Assembly: GCA_938015435.1 (NCBI GenBank)
Contig: CALLPN010000013.1
Coordinates: 186,001 to 250,000 of the forward strand
Length of the DNA: 64,000 bases
Source: an uncultured Saprospiraceae bacterium
GTDB taxonomy: Bacteria; Bacteroidota; Bacteroidia; Chitinophagales; Saprospiraceae
Direction of reading: 5' to 3'
Made by a program: the position numbers and the translations under genes
Notes under the pieces: model-generated
What the model was told of the DNA's origin: nothing
What the model saw: only the letters and a program-made list of their open reading frames with translations
Databases searched by the model: none
Part shown: positions 6,944 through 17,299 of the stretch, piece after piece
Layout: every line of letters starts with the position of its first letter
Position numbering within the stretch: position 1 is the first letter of the stretch

Positions 6944-8329
6944 ATGAGCAAAGTAATAGTTGGGTTGTTGATTGACAATCTAGGTGATGGAAAAGTATTA
7001 ACAGGCGACTCAGTCAAAGAAAGATATAGTCATATCTGGAAAATGGAGGAGCCATTGCAAGCTTTGGCAGTAGTTATAGCAAAATCAGTAAAGGATGTTT
7101 CTACAGCATTGAAGTTATGCAATGAAACCCATACGCCTGTAGTGGTTCATGGAGGCCTGACTAACCTTGTAGGGTCCACAGAGACTAATGGCAATGAAAT
7201 AGTAATAACTCTCGAAAAACTAAACAACATCATAGAGTTAGATGAGAGCAGTAGGACTATTACTGTCGAGTCTGGGGTCATATTAGAAGATATCCAATTT
7301 GCAGCAAAGAATGCTGATCTTTTGTTTCCTTTAAATTTTGGAGCTAAAGGTTCAGCTCAGATTGGGGGAGTGATCTCAACCAATGCTGGGGGGTTACGAG
7401 TCTTCCGATATGGTATGACTAGAGCGCTTGTATTGGGTTTGGAAGCAGTCCTTGCGGATGGAACAATAATATCTTCCATGAAAAAGATCATAAAGGACAA
7501 TTCAGCTTATGACCTCAAGCAAATGTTTATTGGTTCGGAAGGGACTCTGGGAGTAATAACTAAAGCGGTACTGAAACTTGTAGAACGGCCAAGTAGTAGA
7601 GTTAGCGCATTTGTAGCTTTTGATGAATATCAAGGAGTAGTAGATTTTCTTAAGTATATGGATAGAGGAATGGCAGGTACTCTCAGTGGCTATGAACTTA
7701 TATGGGGCGAAACGTATGCCTGTATGACCAGCCCTCCATCTGCGGCTAAACCTCCATTAGCACATGGTTACAACTATTACGTGCTGGTAGAAGGTCTTGG
7801 TAGTGATCAAGAGGCAGATCAAAATAGATTGCAATCTCTTTTGGAAAAAGCATTTGAAAGTGAAATGATTGTCGATGCAGCTTTGGCCCATACAGAATCA
7901 GATTTAGAATGGTTCTGGACAATCAGAGAAGATGTCCATGTGGTAAAGTCACAATGTAATAATGATCAACATTTTGATATCAGTTTACCTATTCCTCTTA
8001 TTGGAAGTCTAATAGGGGAGATGAAAGTCGGATTACAAGCGATAGAAGGGGTAGAGCGCGTTTTTCCTTTTGGTCATGTTGCCGATGGGAATGTTCATTT
8101 TATCATTGGTAAAGTAGATACGTCTGATGCCTTAAAAGAAGAGATAAATGATGTTATCTATAATCCGTTGCAAGCGATTGGTGGATCGGTTTCAGCAGAA
8201 CATGGAATTGGCTTACACAAAAAGAAGTATTTGCATCTCTGCCGAAGTGAAGCGGAAATCGATCTTATGCATAGACTTAAGAAATGTTATGATCCTAATG
8301 GAATATTAAATCCGGGGAAGGTTTTGTAA
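6944..8329 (+). CDS. FAD-linked oxidase of the GlcD/D-lactate dehydrogenase family
   Basis: A 461-residue cytoplasmic flavoenzyme. The N-terminal half is the PCMH-type FAD domain (VVVHGGLTNLVGS near residue 65-77 and IGSEGTLGVITKAVL around 198-212). The C-terminal half is the FAD-oxidase C domain with the two metal/substrate-binding elements FPFGHVADGNVHF and AEHGIG. Family members oxidise D-2-hydroxy acids such as D-lactate, glycolate or D-2-hydroxyglutarate and pass electrons to a quinone or flavoprotein. The substrate cannot be fixed from sequence alone. It is monocistronic, with its own perfect promoter, convergent with the gene at 8403 and divergent from the Pycsar-like gene. There is no iron-sulfur domain, unlike the Dld-II fusions. 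Confidence 0.88.
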   Translation: MSKVIVGLLIDNLGDGKVLTGDSVKERYSHIWKMEEPLQALAVVIAKSVKDVSTALKLCNETHTPVVVHGGLTNLVGSTETNGNEIVITLEKLNNIIELDESSRTITVESGVILEDIQFAAKNADLLFPLNFGAKGSAQIGGVISTNAGGLRVFRYGMTRALVLGLEAVLADGTIISSMKKIIKDNSAYDLKQMFIGSEGTLGVITKAVLKLVERPSSRVSAFVAFDEYQGVVDFLKYMDRGMAGTLSGYELIWGETYACMTSPPSAAKPPLAHGYNYYVLVEGLGSDQEADQNRLQSLLEKAFESEMIVDAALAHTESDLEWFWTIREDVHVVKSQCNNDQHFDISLPIPLIGSLIGEMKVGLQAIEGVERVFPFGHVADGNVHFIIGKVDTSDALKEEINDVIYNPLQAIGGSVSAEHGIGLHKKKYLHLCRSEAEIDLMHRLKKCYDPNGILNPGKVL

Positions 8330-8402
8330 GTTTAGCTAGATTAGTCAATTGAATCAGATGTATAAAGAAATAGATTGCTATCATCATAGATGCTAGCAAA
8401 AA

Positions 8403-9026
8403 TCACTCTTCTTGATCACTGCTTAGTTTTATAACTTTTATATCTAATGCTTCACTACCTAATACTTTTCCTATAAAATCTTTGATTTCGTCCTCCGATT
8501 TATTTGACATGCTTTCGCCATGTACTTCGAATGCATCATTGAGTGCTGCAAGAGACCTGTCGATGATCCCCATACATTCTATTAAGTGTTCACGATCCTG
8601 GGTTTCGTAATAGTTACTCTCGTCATTGACATTCCACACATCGAAGTATTTATTAGCTACATACTTCATCATATTGACTATCTTGATGTGAAAGTCTGGA
8701 CCTGCATCTTGAGTTTTAGTAAAGGCATGATGATCCATGTCTATAGTTTGGATCGGTTGATGCTGCTGAAATAAAGCGACCATAGGGGAGATGAGCTGCC
8801 CTGATTCATTAAAGGTAAACCATATTGACTCAGATTCTTCAGGGCCAAAGGATATGCCCTTGAGATGAGGAAGAGGATCGTCTTTGGAGAGATTCGAATG
8901 CTTTTTAGTATCTATGATCTGATATTTCCATTGATTGGCATCACTTACTTCTACCATCTCATCCACTAAGTCGTCAAGTTGATCGATCGATTTTAGGCTT
9001 CCTCCATAATGAATAGTAACTCCCAT
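8403..9026 (-). CDS. Hypothetical cytoplasmic protein
   Basis: A 207-residue protein beginning MGVTIHYGGSLKS; the frame continues upstream into tRNA-Pro, so the internal ATG at 9024-9026 is the sensible start. There is no signal peptide or membrane segment. The sequence is acidic, with a central FGPEESESIWFTFNE and a histidine-containing IDMDHHAFTKTQ. The N-terminal phrase 'ihygG.lks.d.ld.lv.e.....a...gW' is seen in uncharacterised Bacteroidota proteins, but no enzyme family was recognised. It lies 30 bases beyond the 3' end of tRNA-Pro and could be transcribed from the tRNA promoter. Confidence 0.65.
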   Translation of the reverse strand: MGVTIHYGGSLKSIDQLDDLVDEMVEVSDANQWKYQIIDTKKHSNLSKDDPLPHLKGISFGPEESESIWFTFNESGQLISPMVALFQQHQPIQTIDMDHHAFTKTQDAGPDFHIKIVNMMKYVANKYFDVWNVNDESNYYETQDREHLIECMGIIDRSLAALNDAFEVHGESMSNKSEDEIKDFIGKVLGSEALDIKVIKLSSDQEE

Positions 9027-9055
9027 AGATAATGTTGAAATAAAGCAAAAAATAG

Positions 9056-9129
9056 TCGGAATGACAGGATTTGAACCTGCGACCACTCGTCCCCCAGACG
9101 AGTACTCTACCGGGCTGAGCTACATTCCG
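9056..9129 (-). tRNA. tRNA-Pro (GGG anticodon)
   Basis: A 74-nt tRNA on the minus strand. The acceptor CGGAATG pairs with CATTCCG, with discriminator A and the proline-typical C1-G72. The D-arm is GCTC-AGCCCGGTA-GAGT. The anticodon stem CTCGT/ACGAG has loop CTGGGGG, giving anticodon GGG. The T-loop is TTCAAAT. CCA is not encoded. Confidence 0.96.
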
Positions 9130-9576
9130 ATTTTTTGCTAAAGCAAATATAGTATTAATACAGATTAGAGCACTTAATGCCGTATAAAATACAGACTAGT
9201 TATTTTTTATTTTGGTTGAAAAGCCTTAACGTGATTATCACCAGATAACTCTATTATTGTTAGGGAAGTAAATGCGCGATTGTAAAAAAAAATTAATCCA
9301 ATGAGTCTAAGATAATGTTGAAAAGTATAATGATTTCCAAAAATAAAACTTTGATTAAAGAATGAGAAGCTGATTGTGGGCTATTATTTTTGTGATTCGT
9401 ATTCAATCCAAAAGAGAAATAATTGTATAGTTCTAAATGGAGGTATTTACAAAATGAAAATATTCTAAATTTATTTCATACTTCTTAAATCACTGTTCGT
9501 CAAATATTTAGATTGCAAAGGTGTCTTGATCGCGACGACGATTTATCGCTTGCCGAAAAATAATTCATAAAAAACA
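9130..9576. other. Noncoding gap, nothing recognised
   Basis: 447 bases of A+T-rich DNA between tRNA-Pro and the metY promoter. It must hold the tRNA promoter on the minus strand. No gene, repeat or strong hairpin was seen. Confidence 0.5.
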
Positions 9577-9607
9577 TTGATTAATAAAAATGTTTGATCT
9601 AGATTTG
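9577..9607 (+). promoter_or_regulatory. Probable promoter of the metY-metX leader
   Basis: TTG at 9577-9579, a 20-base spacer and TAGATTTG at 9600-9607 (exact TAnnTTTG). Transcription would begin close to 9613, producing a leader of about 570 nt before metY. It is the only good match upstream of the riboswitch. Confidence 0.6.
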
Positions 9608-9614
9608 TTGTATC

Positions 9615-9640
9615 AAGTCATTACGACTTCAGGCTTTTTT
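9615..9640 (+). terminator. Terminator-like hairpin at the very 5' end of the met leader
   Basis: AAGTC-ATTAC-GACTT followed by CAGGC and nine T residues. It lies at or just after the predicted transcript start, so it could be a 5' structural element rather than a functional terminator. Confidence 0.4.
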
Positions 9641-9651
9641 TTTAAAGCTTC

Positions 9652-9672
9652 CCAATTACAGAATTGGTTTTT
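9652..9672 (+). terminator. Second terminator-like hairpin in the met leader
   Basis: A perfect 6-bp stem CCAATT-ACAG-AATTGG followed by TTTTT, ending 9 bases before the SAM aptamer. There is no coding gene upstream whose transcript it would end. Confidence 0.45.
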
Positions 9673-9680
9673 CGTAATAC

Positions 9681-9775
9681 TTATATAGATGTGGCGAGAG
9701 AATAGGCTCGATGACCTGCAGGCAACCTCACTTAGTTGAAAGGTGCCAATTCCTACCCAATATTGGGAAATATAG
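9681..9775 (+). promoter_or_regulatory. SAM-I (S-box) riboswitch aptamer
   Basis: The core matches the SAM-I consensus in order: AGATGTGGCGAGAGAATAGG, GCTCGATGA, the invariant GGCAACC at 9721-9727, and AAGGTGCCAATTCCT at 9739-9753. P1 closes between TTATAT (9681-9686) and ATATAG (9770-9775), and a P4 hairpin is formed by CCCA-ATAT-TGGG. It precedes metY-metX, the classical targets of S-adenosylmethionine feedback. No obvious intrinsic terminator follows directly; the next structured element is the poly-cysteine hairpin. Confidence 0.92.
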
Positions 9776-9900
9776 ATTATGAAAAATCAATTATGTCTAT
9801 TTTCAATTATACATTATCCAGGCTTAGGAATAGATTAATCAGTTCATTCGTTGATAAGGTTAATTATGTTATTCAACCCTTTACAGAAATATCAATCAAG

Positions 9901-9984
9901 ATGATTCCTGTTAATAAGTCTAATCATCATTTTAATTTAATGATGGTAGTGTGCTGTTGTTGCTGCTGTATGCAACTCTCCTAA
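9901..9984 (+). CDS. Poly-cysteine leader peptide (candidate)
   Basis: A short frame ending ...NHHFNLMMVVCCCCCCMQLS. It has six consecutive cysteine codons (TGC TGT TGT TGC TGC TGT, 9952-9969) followed by a methionine codon and a stop at 9982. In-frame ATG codons at 9793, 9901, 9940 and 9943 give peptides of 64, 28, 15 or 14 residues; 9901 is chosen provisionally. It sits between the SAM-I aptamer and metY, in the place expected of an attenuation leader. A run of six cysteines is very unlikely by chance in an A+T-rich genome. Ribosome stalling on these codons during cysteine shortage would affect the overlapping hairpin at 9949-9990. Confidence 0.7.
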   Translation: MIPVNKSNHHFNLMMVVCCCCCCMQLS

Positions 9985-9990
9985 GCACGC
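9949..9990 (+). promoter_or_regulatory. Hairpin overlapping the Cys codons; candidate attenuator
   Basis: GTGTGCT (9949-9955) pairs with AGCACGC (9984-9990), with one G-U pair. An inner GTTGC (9959-9963) pairs with GCAAC (9972-9976). The 5' arm is made of the cysteine codons and the 3' arm begins in the stop codon. Downstream is U-rich (TTTATACTTCTACTTTTTC) but not a clean T-run. A ribosome stalled on the Cys codons would prevent pairing. Confidence 0.6.
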
Positions 9991-10169
9991 TTTATACTTC
10001 TACTTTTTCAATTTACATCAAGGCTAGAAAATATTAAGTGAGTTTCAGCTCGTATTCAACGAGTTGCTACTATGGCTTAGTCCTATTCGATGATTCTTTT
10101 AAGAATTCTTGTTAGGTCCACTCGTATTCTTCATTGAAATTCAAACATAAATCTCTTTAATTCATATAA

Positions 10170-11540
<1,371 letters not shown>

Positions 11541-11562
11541 TATTATAACTAAGAAATAATAA

Positions 11563-12630
11563 ATGTCAGATATCAAATATTTCAAGTTTGGCGATAATTA
11601 CCAATTGGAATCTGGGAATATACTTCCTGGGTTTCGATTGGCTTATCAGACCTTTGGTGAGCTGAATGAAAGTAAAGATAATGCAATATGGATTGTACAT
11701 GCGCTCACTGCCAATAGTGACCCTACAGATTGGTGGAAAGAAGTAGTTGGTATAGGATGCGCGATAGATCCCAATAAACATTTTATTATTTGCGCTAATA
11801 CATTAGGTTCTCATTATGGAAGTAGTAATCCATTAGATGAAGATAAGCGAACGGGTGAAGCTTACTATCATGATTTTCCGCAGTTTACTAATCGTGATGT
11901 CGTAAATGCCTTTATATTGTTGAAGGACTATTTAGGTTTGACTAGAATAAAAACATTGGTCGGAGCGAGTCTCGGTGGTCAGCAAGCATTGGAGTGGTTG
12001 ATCAAAGAACCTTACTTGTTTGATCAATCTATACTAATAGCTACAAACGCAAAGCACAGTCCTTGGGCAATAGCATTTAATGAAAGTCAACGCATGGCGA
12101 TAGAGGCGGATCAAACTTGGTGGAGACGTAAAGATGATGCAGGAATAGAAGGGTTGAAAGTAGCAAGAGCTATTGCACTATTAAGTTATAGGACATCCAT
12201 AGGATACAATACGACTCAATCAGATAACAGTCAAAAAATCGATGACTTTAATGCGGCGTCTTATCAACGATATCAAGGTAAGAAATTGACCGAAAGATTC
12301 AATGCATTTAGTTATTGGTATTTATCTAAAGCTATGGATAGTCATGATGTTGGCCGAAGTCGAGGAGGCGTAGAGGCGGCTCTTTCAAGAGTGAAGGCCA
12401 GCACAACGGTTATTGGAGTTAGGAGTGATATACTATTTCCCACATCGGAGCAGAAAGTAATCGCAGATAATATTTTAGACTCTTCTTATCATGAAATAGA
12501 ATCTAATCTTGGGCATGATGGATTTTTGACGGAAGCAAAGCAAATTGGAAGCATAATATCTGAATCACTAAAGCTGAAGTCTGAGTCAGTTTTGAAATCA
12601 AATTATCATCAGACACAATCCGTTTTTTAA
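11563..12630 (+). CDS. metX: Homoserine O-acetyltransferase
   Basis: An alpha/beta-hydrolase-fold acyltransferase, 355 residues. It acetylates homoserine with acetyl-CoA to give the substrate of MetY. The nucleophile is S136 in GASLGGQ (more usually GGSMGGM in the family), the acid is D289 in VRSDILFP, and the base is H318 in LGHDGFL. The early ALTANSD motif (47-53) forms the oxyanion side. Whether it uses acetyl- or succinyl-CoA cannot be read with certainty. The partnership with MetY argues for acetyl. It is co-transcribed with metY and therefore under the same leader. Confidence 0.93.
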   Translation: MSDIKYFKFGDNYQLESGNILPGFRLAYQTFGELNESKDNAIWIVHALTANSDPTDWWKEVVGIGCAIDPNKHFIICANTLGSHYGSSNPLDEDKRTGEAYYHDFPQFTNRDVVNAFILLKDYLGLTRIKTLVGASLGGQQALEWLIKEPYLFDQSILIATNAKHSPWAIAFNESQRMAIEADQTWWRRKDDAGIEGLKVARAIALLSYRTSIGYNTTQSDNSQKIDDFNAASYQRYQGKKLTERFNAFSYWYLSKAMDSHDVGRSRGGVEAALSRVKASTTVIGVRSDILFPTSEQKVIADNILDSSYHEIESNLGHDGFLTEAKQIGSIISESLKLKSESVLKSNYHQTQSVF

Positions 12631-12651
12631 TAATGAATGAAACTAGTTCCG

Positions 12652-13443
12652 TTACTTTTTTTCAACTAAAGCGTAATACGCCGTTGTGTAGAAGTTTTTG
12701 ATGTACGGCAAATTTCGGAATGGAGAAACTACAGTTTTAGGATTTAATCCAAACTTCCATTTGTAGATTGGGTTAAAAAGCCAATGCTTATCACTAATTA
12801 CAATATGACCAGTCTTTCTACAAATCCTATTAAATCGTTCAATAGTGATACTAGTGTCATATATTTCTAAAAGCTCATCTATTACGACTTGTTCAGTTTC
12901 TCCAATATTAAGTATAGCCCTGTAGATTGTACGAGGTAGTAAATGCATCCATCCCCATTTTTGTAACCATTTGTTTCGACATAGTTGCTGATGACCGCCA
13001 AATGGCATTAACCAGGGAGGGAAACCAAAAAATATCTTGCCATTTGGCTTAAGGAAAGATGATAGGTAAGGAATAAATTCTTTTTGATTTGGAATATGTT
13101 CAATCACATCTTTGAGGATAATAAGGTCATATAGGTGACCATCTTTTCCAGGAGTAAGATCAAAGAGATTTGTTGAACTGAATCTTATTTTATTTGACTT
13201 AACTTCTTCTTCTAAAAAATGCTTCGCTAATTTGATTCTTTGTTCTGATAACTCTATTCCGGTGCAATTGTGTCCAGTATCAGTAAATGCTTTGAGTACT
13301 CCAGCTTCAGCACACCCTAGCTCAAGTATATCTAAAGGTTTTGAGAGATCAACGTGCTCAGAGACAAACGGCAGGATATACTGCTTAGAAGTCTCGTACT
13401 GCATGTTGAAGTACCTCTTTTTATCTTTATGAAATTCAAGCAT
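12652..13443 (-). CDS. Class I SAM-dependent methyltransferase
   Basis: A 263-residue cytoplasmic protein with a Rossmann-type methyltransferase core. Motif I is ILELGCAEAGVL at 40-51, an acidic ribose-binding GIELSE follows around 62-67, and motif IV-like LYDLIILKDVIEHI lies at about 104-117. The C-terminal third is longer than the minimal fold and includes a tryptophan-rich segment, as in enzymes acting on lipid- or polyketide-like substrates. The substrate is unknown. It is the second gene of a transcript with the crotonase, 11 bases behind it, and converges on metX with a 21-base gap. Confidence 0.85.
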   Translation of the reverse strand: MLEFHKDKKRYFNMQYETSKQYILPFVSEHVDLSKPLDILELGCAEAGVLKAFTDTGHNCTGIELSEQRIKLAKHFLEEEVKSNKIRFSSTNLFDLTPGKDGHLYDLIILKDVIEHIPNQKEFIPYLSSFLKPNGKIFFGFPPWLMPFGGHQQLCRNKWLQKWGWMHLLPRTIYRAILNIGETEQVVIDELLEIYDTSITIERFNRICRKTGHIVISDKHWLFNPIYKWKFGLNPKTVVSPFRNLPYIKNFYTTAYYALVEKK

Positions 13444-13454
13444 TTAAGATTCAG

Positions 13455-14240
13455 TTAGTTTCCAGTGAATACCGCTCTTCTTTTCTCAACGAATGCCAGC
13501 GCGCCTTCTTTACAGTCATTACTTTCTATACATTGACCAAACTCTTGGTGCTCTATAGCATAACCATCTTGAGTTTCGTCATAGTAGGCATTTACCGCTT
13601 TGATCGTTTTGGCTACAGCTAAAGGCCCTTTTGTTGAGATTTTTTTCAAAATCGTAGTAGCTAAGTCTAAGGCTTCGCTCTTGTCATCAACGACATGATT
13701 CACTAAGCCTATGCTCTTTGCCTCTTCTGCTGAGATCATATCAGCTGTGAGTAATAGCTCTAATGCTTTAGATTTTCCAATAAGCTGAGGTAATCTTTGG
13801 CTTGCACCGTAACCTGGAATCAGTCCTAGATTAACTTCTGGTTGTCCAAACTTGGCATTACTACTTGCGATGCGCATATGACATGCCATACATAATTCGC
13901 AACCTCCGCCTAATGCAAATCCATTGACTACAGCGATAACAGGGGTATGGAAGTTTTCAATCAACATATAGGTGTCTTGACCATATTTGGATAACGCTGA
14001 ACCTGCAGCTGCATTCAACGAAGCGAATTCTTTGATATCAGCTCCGGCGACAAAAGCTTTATTACCGGCACCAGTAATGATTACAGACTTTAACCCATCT
14101 ATAGACTTATAATCTTGTCCAAAAAAAGAGTTAAGCTCAGTCATTACGGTCTTGTTGATGGCATTTAGCGCTTGAGGTCTATTAATAGTTAGAATAGCGA
14201 CTCCATCTTTGTTTTCTAGTAATAATGCTTCGTATTTCAT
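13455..14240 (-). CDS. Enoyl-CoA hydratase (crotonase family)
   Basis: A 261-residue crotonase-fold protein, the normal length for a short-chain enoyl-CoA hydratase. The CoA/oxyanion segment is AFVAGADIKEF (62-72) and the second oxyanion peptide is FALGGGCEL (108-116). Both catalytic glutamates are present: E115 in GGGCEL and E135 in FGQPEVNLG, spaced by 20 as in the mitochondrial enzyme. This supports true hydratase activity on 2-enoyl-CoA in fatty-acid or amino-acid breakdown rather than an isomerase role. It heads the transcript with the methyltransferase; the 311 bases upstream to the divergent PorE-like gene show only A+T-rich promoter-type DNA. Confidence 0.92.
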   Translation of the reverse strand: MKYEALLLENKDGVAILTINRPQALNAINKTVMTELNSFFGQDYKSIDGLKSVIITGAGNKAFVAGADIKEFASLNAAAGSALSKYGQDTYMLIENFHTPVIAVVNGFALGGGCELCMACHMRIASSNAKFGQPEVNLGLIPGYGASQRLPQLIGKSKALELLLTADMISAEEAKSIGLVNHVVDDKSEALDLATTILKKISTKGPLAVAKTIKAVNAYYDETQDGYAIEHQEFGQCIESNDCKEGALAFVEKRRAVFTGN

Positions 14241-14551
14241 ATATCTAATTAATTATTTCTTTATTTTAAACTTTAATTTCTAATATTCCAAGGTCAAATA
14301 TATGTCGCTAACACTTAATTATATTCTTATTTGAATGCTAATACTCATTAAGGCATTAAATTACTTTATCTGTTCCGAAGTGTAAGCTCTGTATTACTGC
14401 GGAAGAATCGAGGTTTTAACAAGGTTTTAGCTATATTTTACATATTGGTTTCTTTCTAAAAAGCTTTATAGTTAAATGATATTCAATTTCTTATGACTAT
14501 ATGTTCTTGTAAGCAACAACATTATCTTCATAAATCGTATTTTTAACACAT

Positions 14552-16561
14552 ATGCAGATTAGTTTGATTTCATTTTCTACTTTATACCAATGGGTGCTAT
14601 TGCTCTTGATTACTTTGGTATTATACAGCTGTGCATTTACCAAAGAGATCAAAAATGGTGAAGCTGCATACGAACAGAAGAAATACGCAGTTGCTGTAGA
14701 AATGTTAAAAGCAGAGCATAAAAAGAAGTCCAATAAAAGAAATGCGTCGAGAACGTCATATCTGTTAGGTTCAAGTTATGAGAGACTTAATGATATTCAA
14801 CGTTCTATTCGTTGGTACGAAAAGGCAGTGCGAGCTAATTATGGGGAGCAAGCAGATAGAGGATTAGCCAGAGTATATAAGCAATCAGGTGATTATACAG
14901 CAGCATTGGATATATGGAAGAGTCTAGCCAAAGTACATTCCCAAGATCAGATGATCCGAAGAGAAATACAAATACTTAAACTTGCTGCGGAGTGGGACAG
15001 AGATAGACAGAGTACAACCAAATTTTTTGCGCTAGATGGAAATAGTAGATTCAATGACTTCGCATCGACTATCTATGAGGGTAATTATCTTGTTTTTACA
15101 AGCGATCGTAAAGATGCTACAGGAAGTGATAATTATAAGTGGACAGGCAACAAATATTCTGATCTGTTTATCATGGATAAAGAGGGTAGAGGAGTAAGGA
15201 GATTTGATGCAGAGATCAATTCTAACTTTAACGAAGGCGCCGCTTGCTTTACTCAAGATTTCAATAAAATAATATTCACAAGATGTAGTGGTACTGAGTC
15301 GACTGATAGCTACTGTAAATTGATGTACGCCAATAAAATAGATGGTCTATGGACGGAGCCGCAAGTCATAAACTTTGTAGTGGAAAATATCAATTATGGA
15401 CAACCGACATTAATAGAGAACGATAGTGTAATGGTATTCTGTACGAAAGGTCCTGATGGTCCTGGAGGATATGATTTGTATTATTCAGAACTAGTGGGCG
15501 ATGATGAATGGTCATCTCCTTATTTGATGCCAAACTCGATCAATACACCTGGTGACGAATACTTTCCAACTTCATGCGAAGATACCTTGTATTTTTCATC
15601 GGACTATCATCCAGGATTAGGTGGATTAGATATATTTAAAACCTACCTCAAAGACAATGGCGGCTGGTCTAAGCCAGAGAATGTACGTCAACCAATAAAT
15701 AGCAGTCATGATGACTTTGGTCTTGTCATAGATGAATATGCCAGACTAAGAGGAAAAGAAATACAGAAAGGTTTTTTTAGTAGTTCTAGAGAGAAAAACG
15801 GAAATGACAATATCTATAGCTATACTAAATATCAGATAGAAGAAATCGAAACTGATACTGTTTTAAAAGAAGAGACAAAAGATGAACTGTCTATATATCT
15901 CGCTGGAAAAGTGGTTACTGATCAGTATGAAAATAATGATAATCCGAACTCTAAAGTAATAGGAATAGAAACGCTAACAGACGCGAGAGTAGAATTTTCG
16001 GGTGACCTTATACTTGACCGTAGATCAGGAAAAGATGGATTGTTTATTGAAGAATTGGACAATGGAAAGATCTACAATATCAAAGCATCTAAACCTGGAT
16101 ATCTAAGTAAAACTATTAAAGTAAGTACCAAAGGATTAAGTTTGAGTCCGGATGAAAAAAGCTATACGATCAATGTAGAAATCAAGTTAGATAAGATATT
16201 TTATGATACAGAAATTATTCTCAAAGAGATCTATTACGATTATAATAAATGGGCGATTGTCGATGCAGCTAAACCTACGTTGGATAGATTGTCAACTATT
16301 CTTAGAGATAATCCACAGATCCGTATACAGATGTCTTCACATACAGATTGTAGAGGTGAAGATGATTATAATGCAGAGCTAAGTCAAAAAAGAGCTCAGT
16401 CTGCAGTATTGTATTTGGTCGATCTAGGAATACCTTTTGATAGGTTGCAAGCGCAAGGGTATGGTGAGTCTCAATTGGCTGTAGATGATTGCGAATGTGA
16501 GTCTTGTAGCGAAGAGAAACATCAAGAGAATAGAAGGACTACTTTTAAGATACTTAGGTAG
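14552..16561 (+). CDS. PorE-like T9SS lipoprotein: TPR, PD40 propeller, carboxypeptidase-regulatory-like and OmpA domains
   Basis: A 669-residue lipoprotein with lipobox VLYSC, lipid-anchored at C27. In order: TPR-like repeats (about 32-150), a PD40/WD40-like beta-propeller (about 160-430, with 'YLVFTSDR' and 'DLYYSE' blade motifs), a carboxypeptidase-regulatory-like sandwich (about 460-540) and a C-terminal OmpA domain (550-669). The last carries the peptidoglycan contacts HTDCRGEDDYN and NRRTTF. This order is that of PorE, the peptidoglycan-tethering component of the type IX secretion machinery. Several OmpA/PD40 paralogues exist in the phylum, so PorE itself is likely but not proven. The gene stands alone. 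Confidence 0.85.
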   Translation: MQISLISFSTLYQWVLLLLITLVLYSCAFTKEIKNGEAAYEQKKYAVAVEMLKAEHKKKSNKRNASRTSYLLGSSYERLNDIQRSIRWYEKAVRANYGEQADRGLARVYKQSGDYTAALDIWKSLAKVHSQDQMIRREIQILKLAAEWDRDRQSTTKFFALDGNSRFNDFASTIYEGNYLVFTSDRKDATGSDNYKWTGNKYSDLFIMDKEGRGVRRFDAEINSNFNEGAACFTQDFNKIIFTRCSGTESTDSYCKLMYANKIDGLWTEPQVINFVVENINYGQPTLIENDSVMVFCTKGPDGPGGYDLYYSELVGDDEWSSPYLMPNSINTPGDEYFPTSCEDTLYFSSDYHPGLGGLDIFKTYLKDNGGWSKPENVRQPINSSHDDFGLVIDEYARLRGKEIQKGFFSSSREKNGNDNIYSYTKYQIEEIETDTVLKEETKDELSIYLAGKVVTDQYENNDNPNSKVIGIETLTDARVEFSGDLILDRRSGKDGLFIEELDNGKIYNIKASKPGYLSKTIKVSTKGLSLSPDEKSYTINVEIKLDKIFYDTEIILKEIYYDYNKWAIVDAAKPTLDRLSTILRDNPQIRIQMSSHTDCRGEDDYNAELSQKRAQSAVLYLVDLGIPFDRLQAQGYGESQLAVDDCECESCSEEKHQENRRTTFKILR

Positions 16562-16771
16562 TTTTTTTTAGACATTAGTTATTAGTCATTAGTCTACAGT
16601 GAATAGTCTACTTCCAACAGTATTTACTATTTAGACTACATCAACATAATTCAGTATTCAGTTTTAATATTGATGTCAGCAAGTCTAAATCTTCGGATTG
16701 GCTTGTAGTAATTGAAACGATGCAGTTATTGTTTGCTTAAAAAAATGAAACAATGAAATCATAATTTGGAT

Positions 16772-17299
16772 CTAATTAATCAAGTGGGATATGTCATTGG
16801 CGCCATAGAAGTAGTCTAACCCGTTTTCTTTTCCACCTAGGGCACCAGAACTCGCAACGGTTATCTTAAAATCTTTAAAAATGAAAGAATCTCCTTCCAC
16901 GACAATGTTGTTTTCTCCAACGTTGAAAAGCTTTGCGGCTATTTCATCTATATCATTACCAAATTGGAATTCGACATCTTTAACAATAATAGTTGCACCG
17001 CTATGAATCTCTATTTCAGATAAGTTATCAAACTTATTATAACATAAAAAGAAGAGATGTTCGTTTCTAGTAGTGTTTTCGTAAATGTCTCTTCTTATTT
17101 CAAGATCTTTTCTTTTAGATTGGTTGTTGATTGGTAATTCAATCTTACGATTATCTTCTATGAATTGGTATTTTACTTTATTTCGAATAGACGATCTAGT
17201 ATCTCCCCAATTCAAGCGTTCTAGTCCTATATTACAACCTATATTGGGGATGTATTCGATTTTTAGTTTCGATTTTTCATTAATTAGATTCTTGAACAT
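16772..17299 (-). CDS. Hypothetical protein
   Basis: A 175-residue soluble protein of unknown family. There is no signal peptide; the sequence alternates short beta-strand patterns (IPNIGCNIGLERLNWGD, EIEIHSGATIIVKDVEFQF) with charged turns. It resembles in style the small beta-rich immunity or stress proteins that carry a 'l.wGd.r..v...l' motif, but nothing specific was recognised. It lies between the convergent PorE-like gene and leuS, 139 bases behind the leuS stop, and probably has its own promoter. Confidence 0.55.
   Translation of the reverse strand: MFKNLINEKSKLKIEYIPNIGCNIGLERLNWGDTRSSIRNKVKYQFIEDNRKIELPINNQSKRKDLEIRRDIYENTTRNEHLFFLCYNKFDNLSEIEIHSGATIIVKDVEFQFGNDIDEIAAKLFNVGENNIVVEGDSFIFKDFKITVASSGALGGKENGLDYFYGANDISHLIN

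Noticed and set aside
9736..9984. Full 82-codon reading of the poly-Cys frame
   Set aside because: The first codons lie inside the SAM aptamer at a TTG; the peptide most likely starts at one of the later ATG codons.
16562..16680. Short ATTAGT-type repeats after the PorE-like gene
   Set aside because: Imperfect, very short and A+T-rich; no stable hairpin or regular unit, so not annotated as a repeat element.
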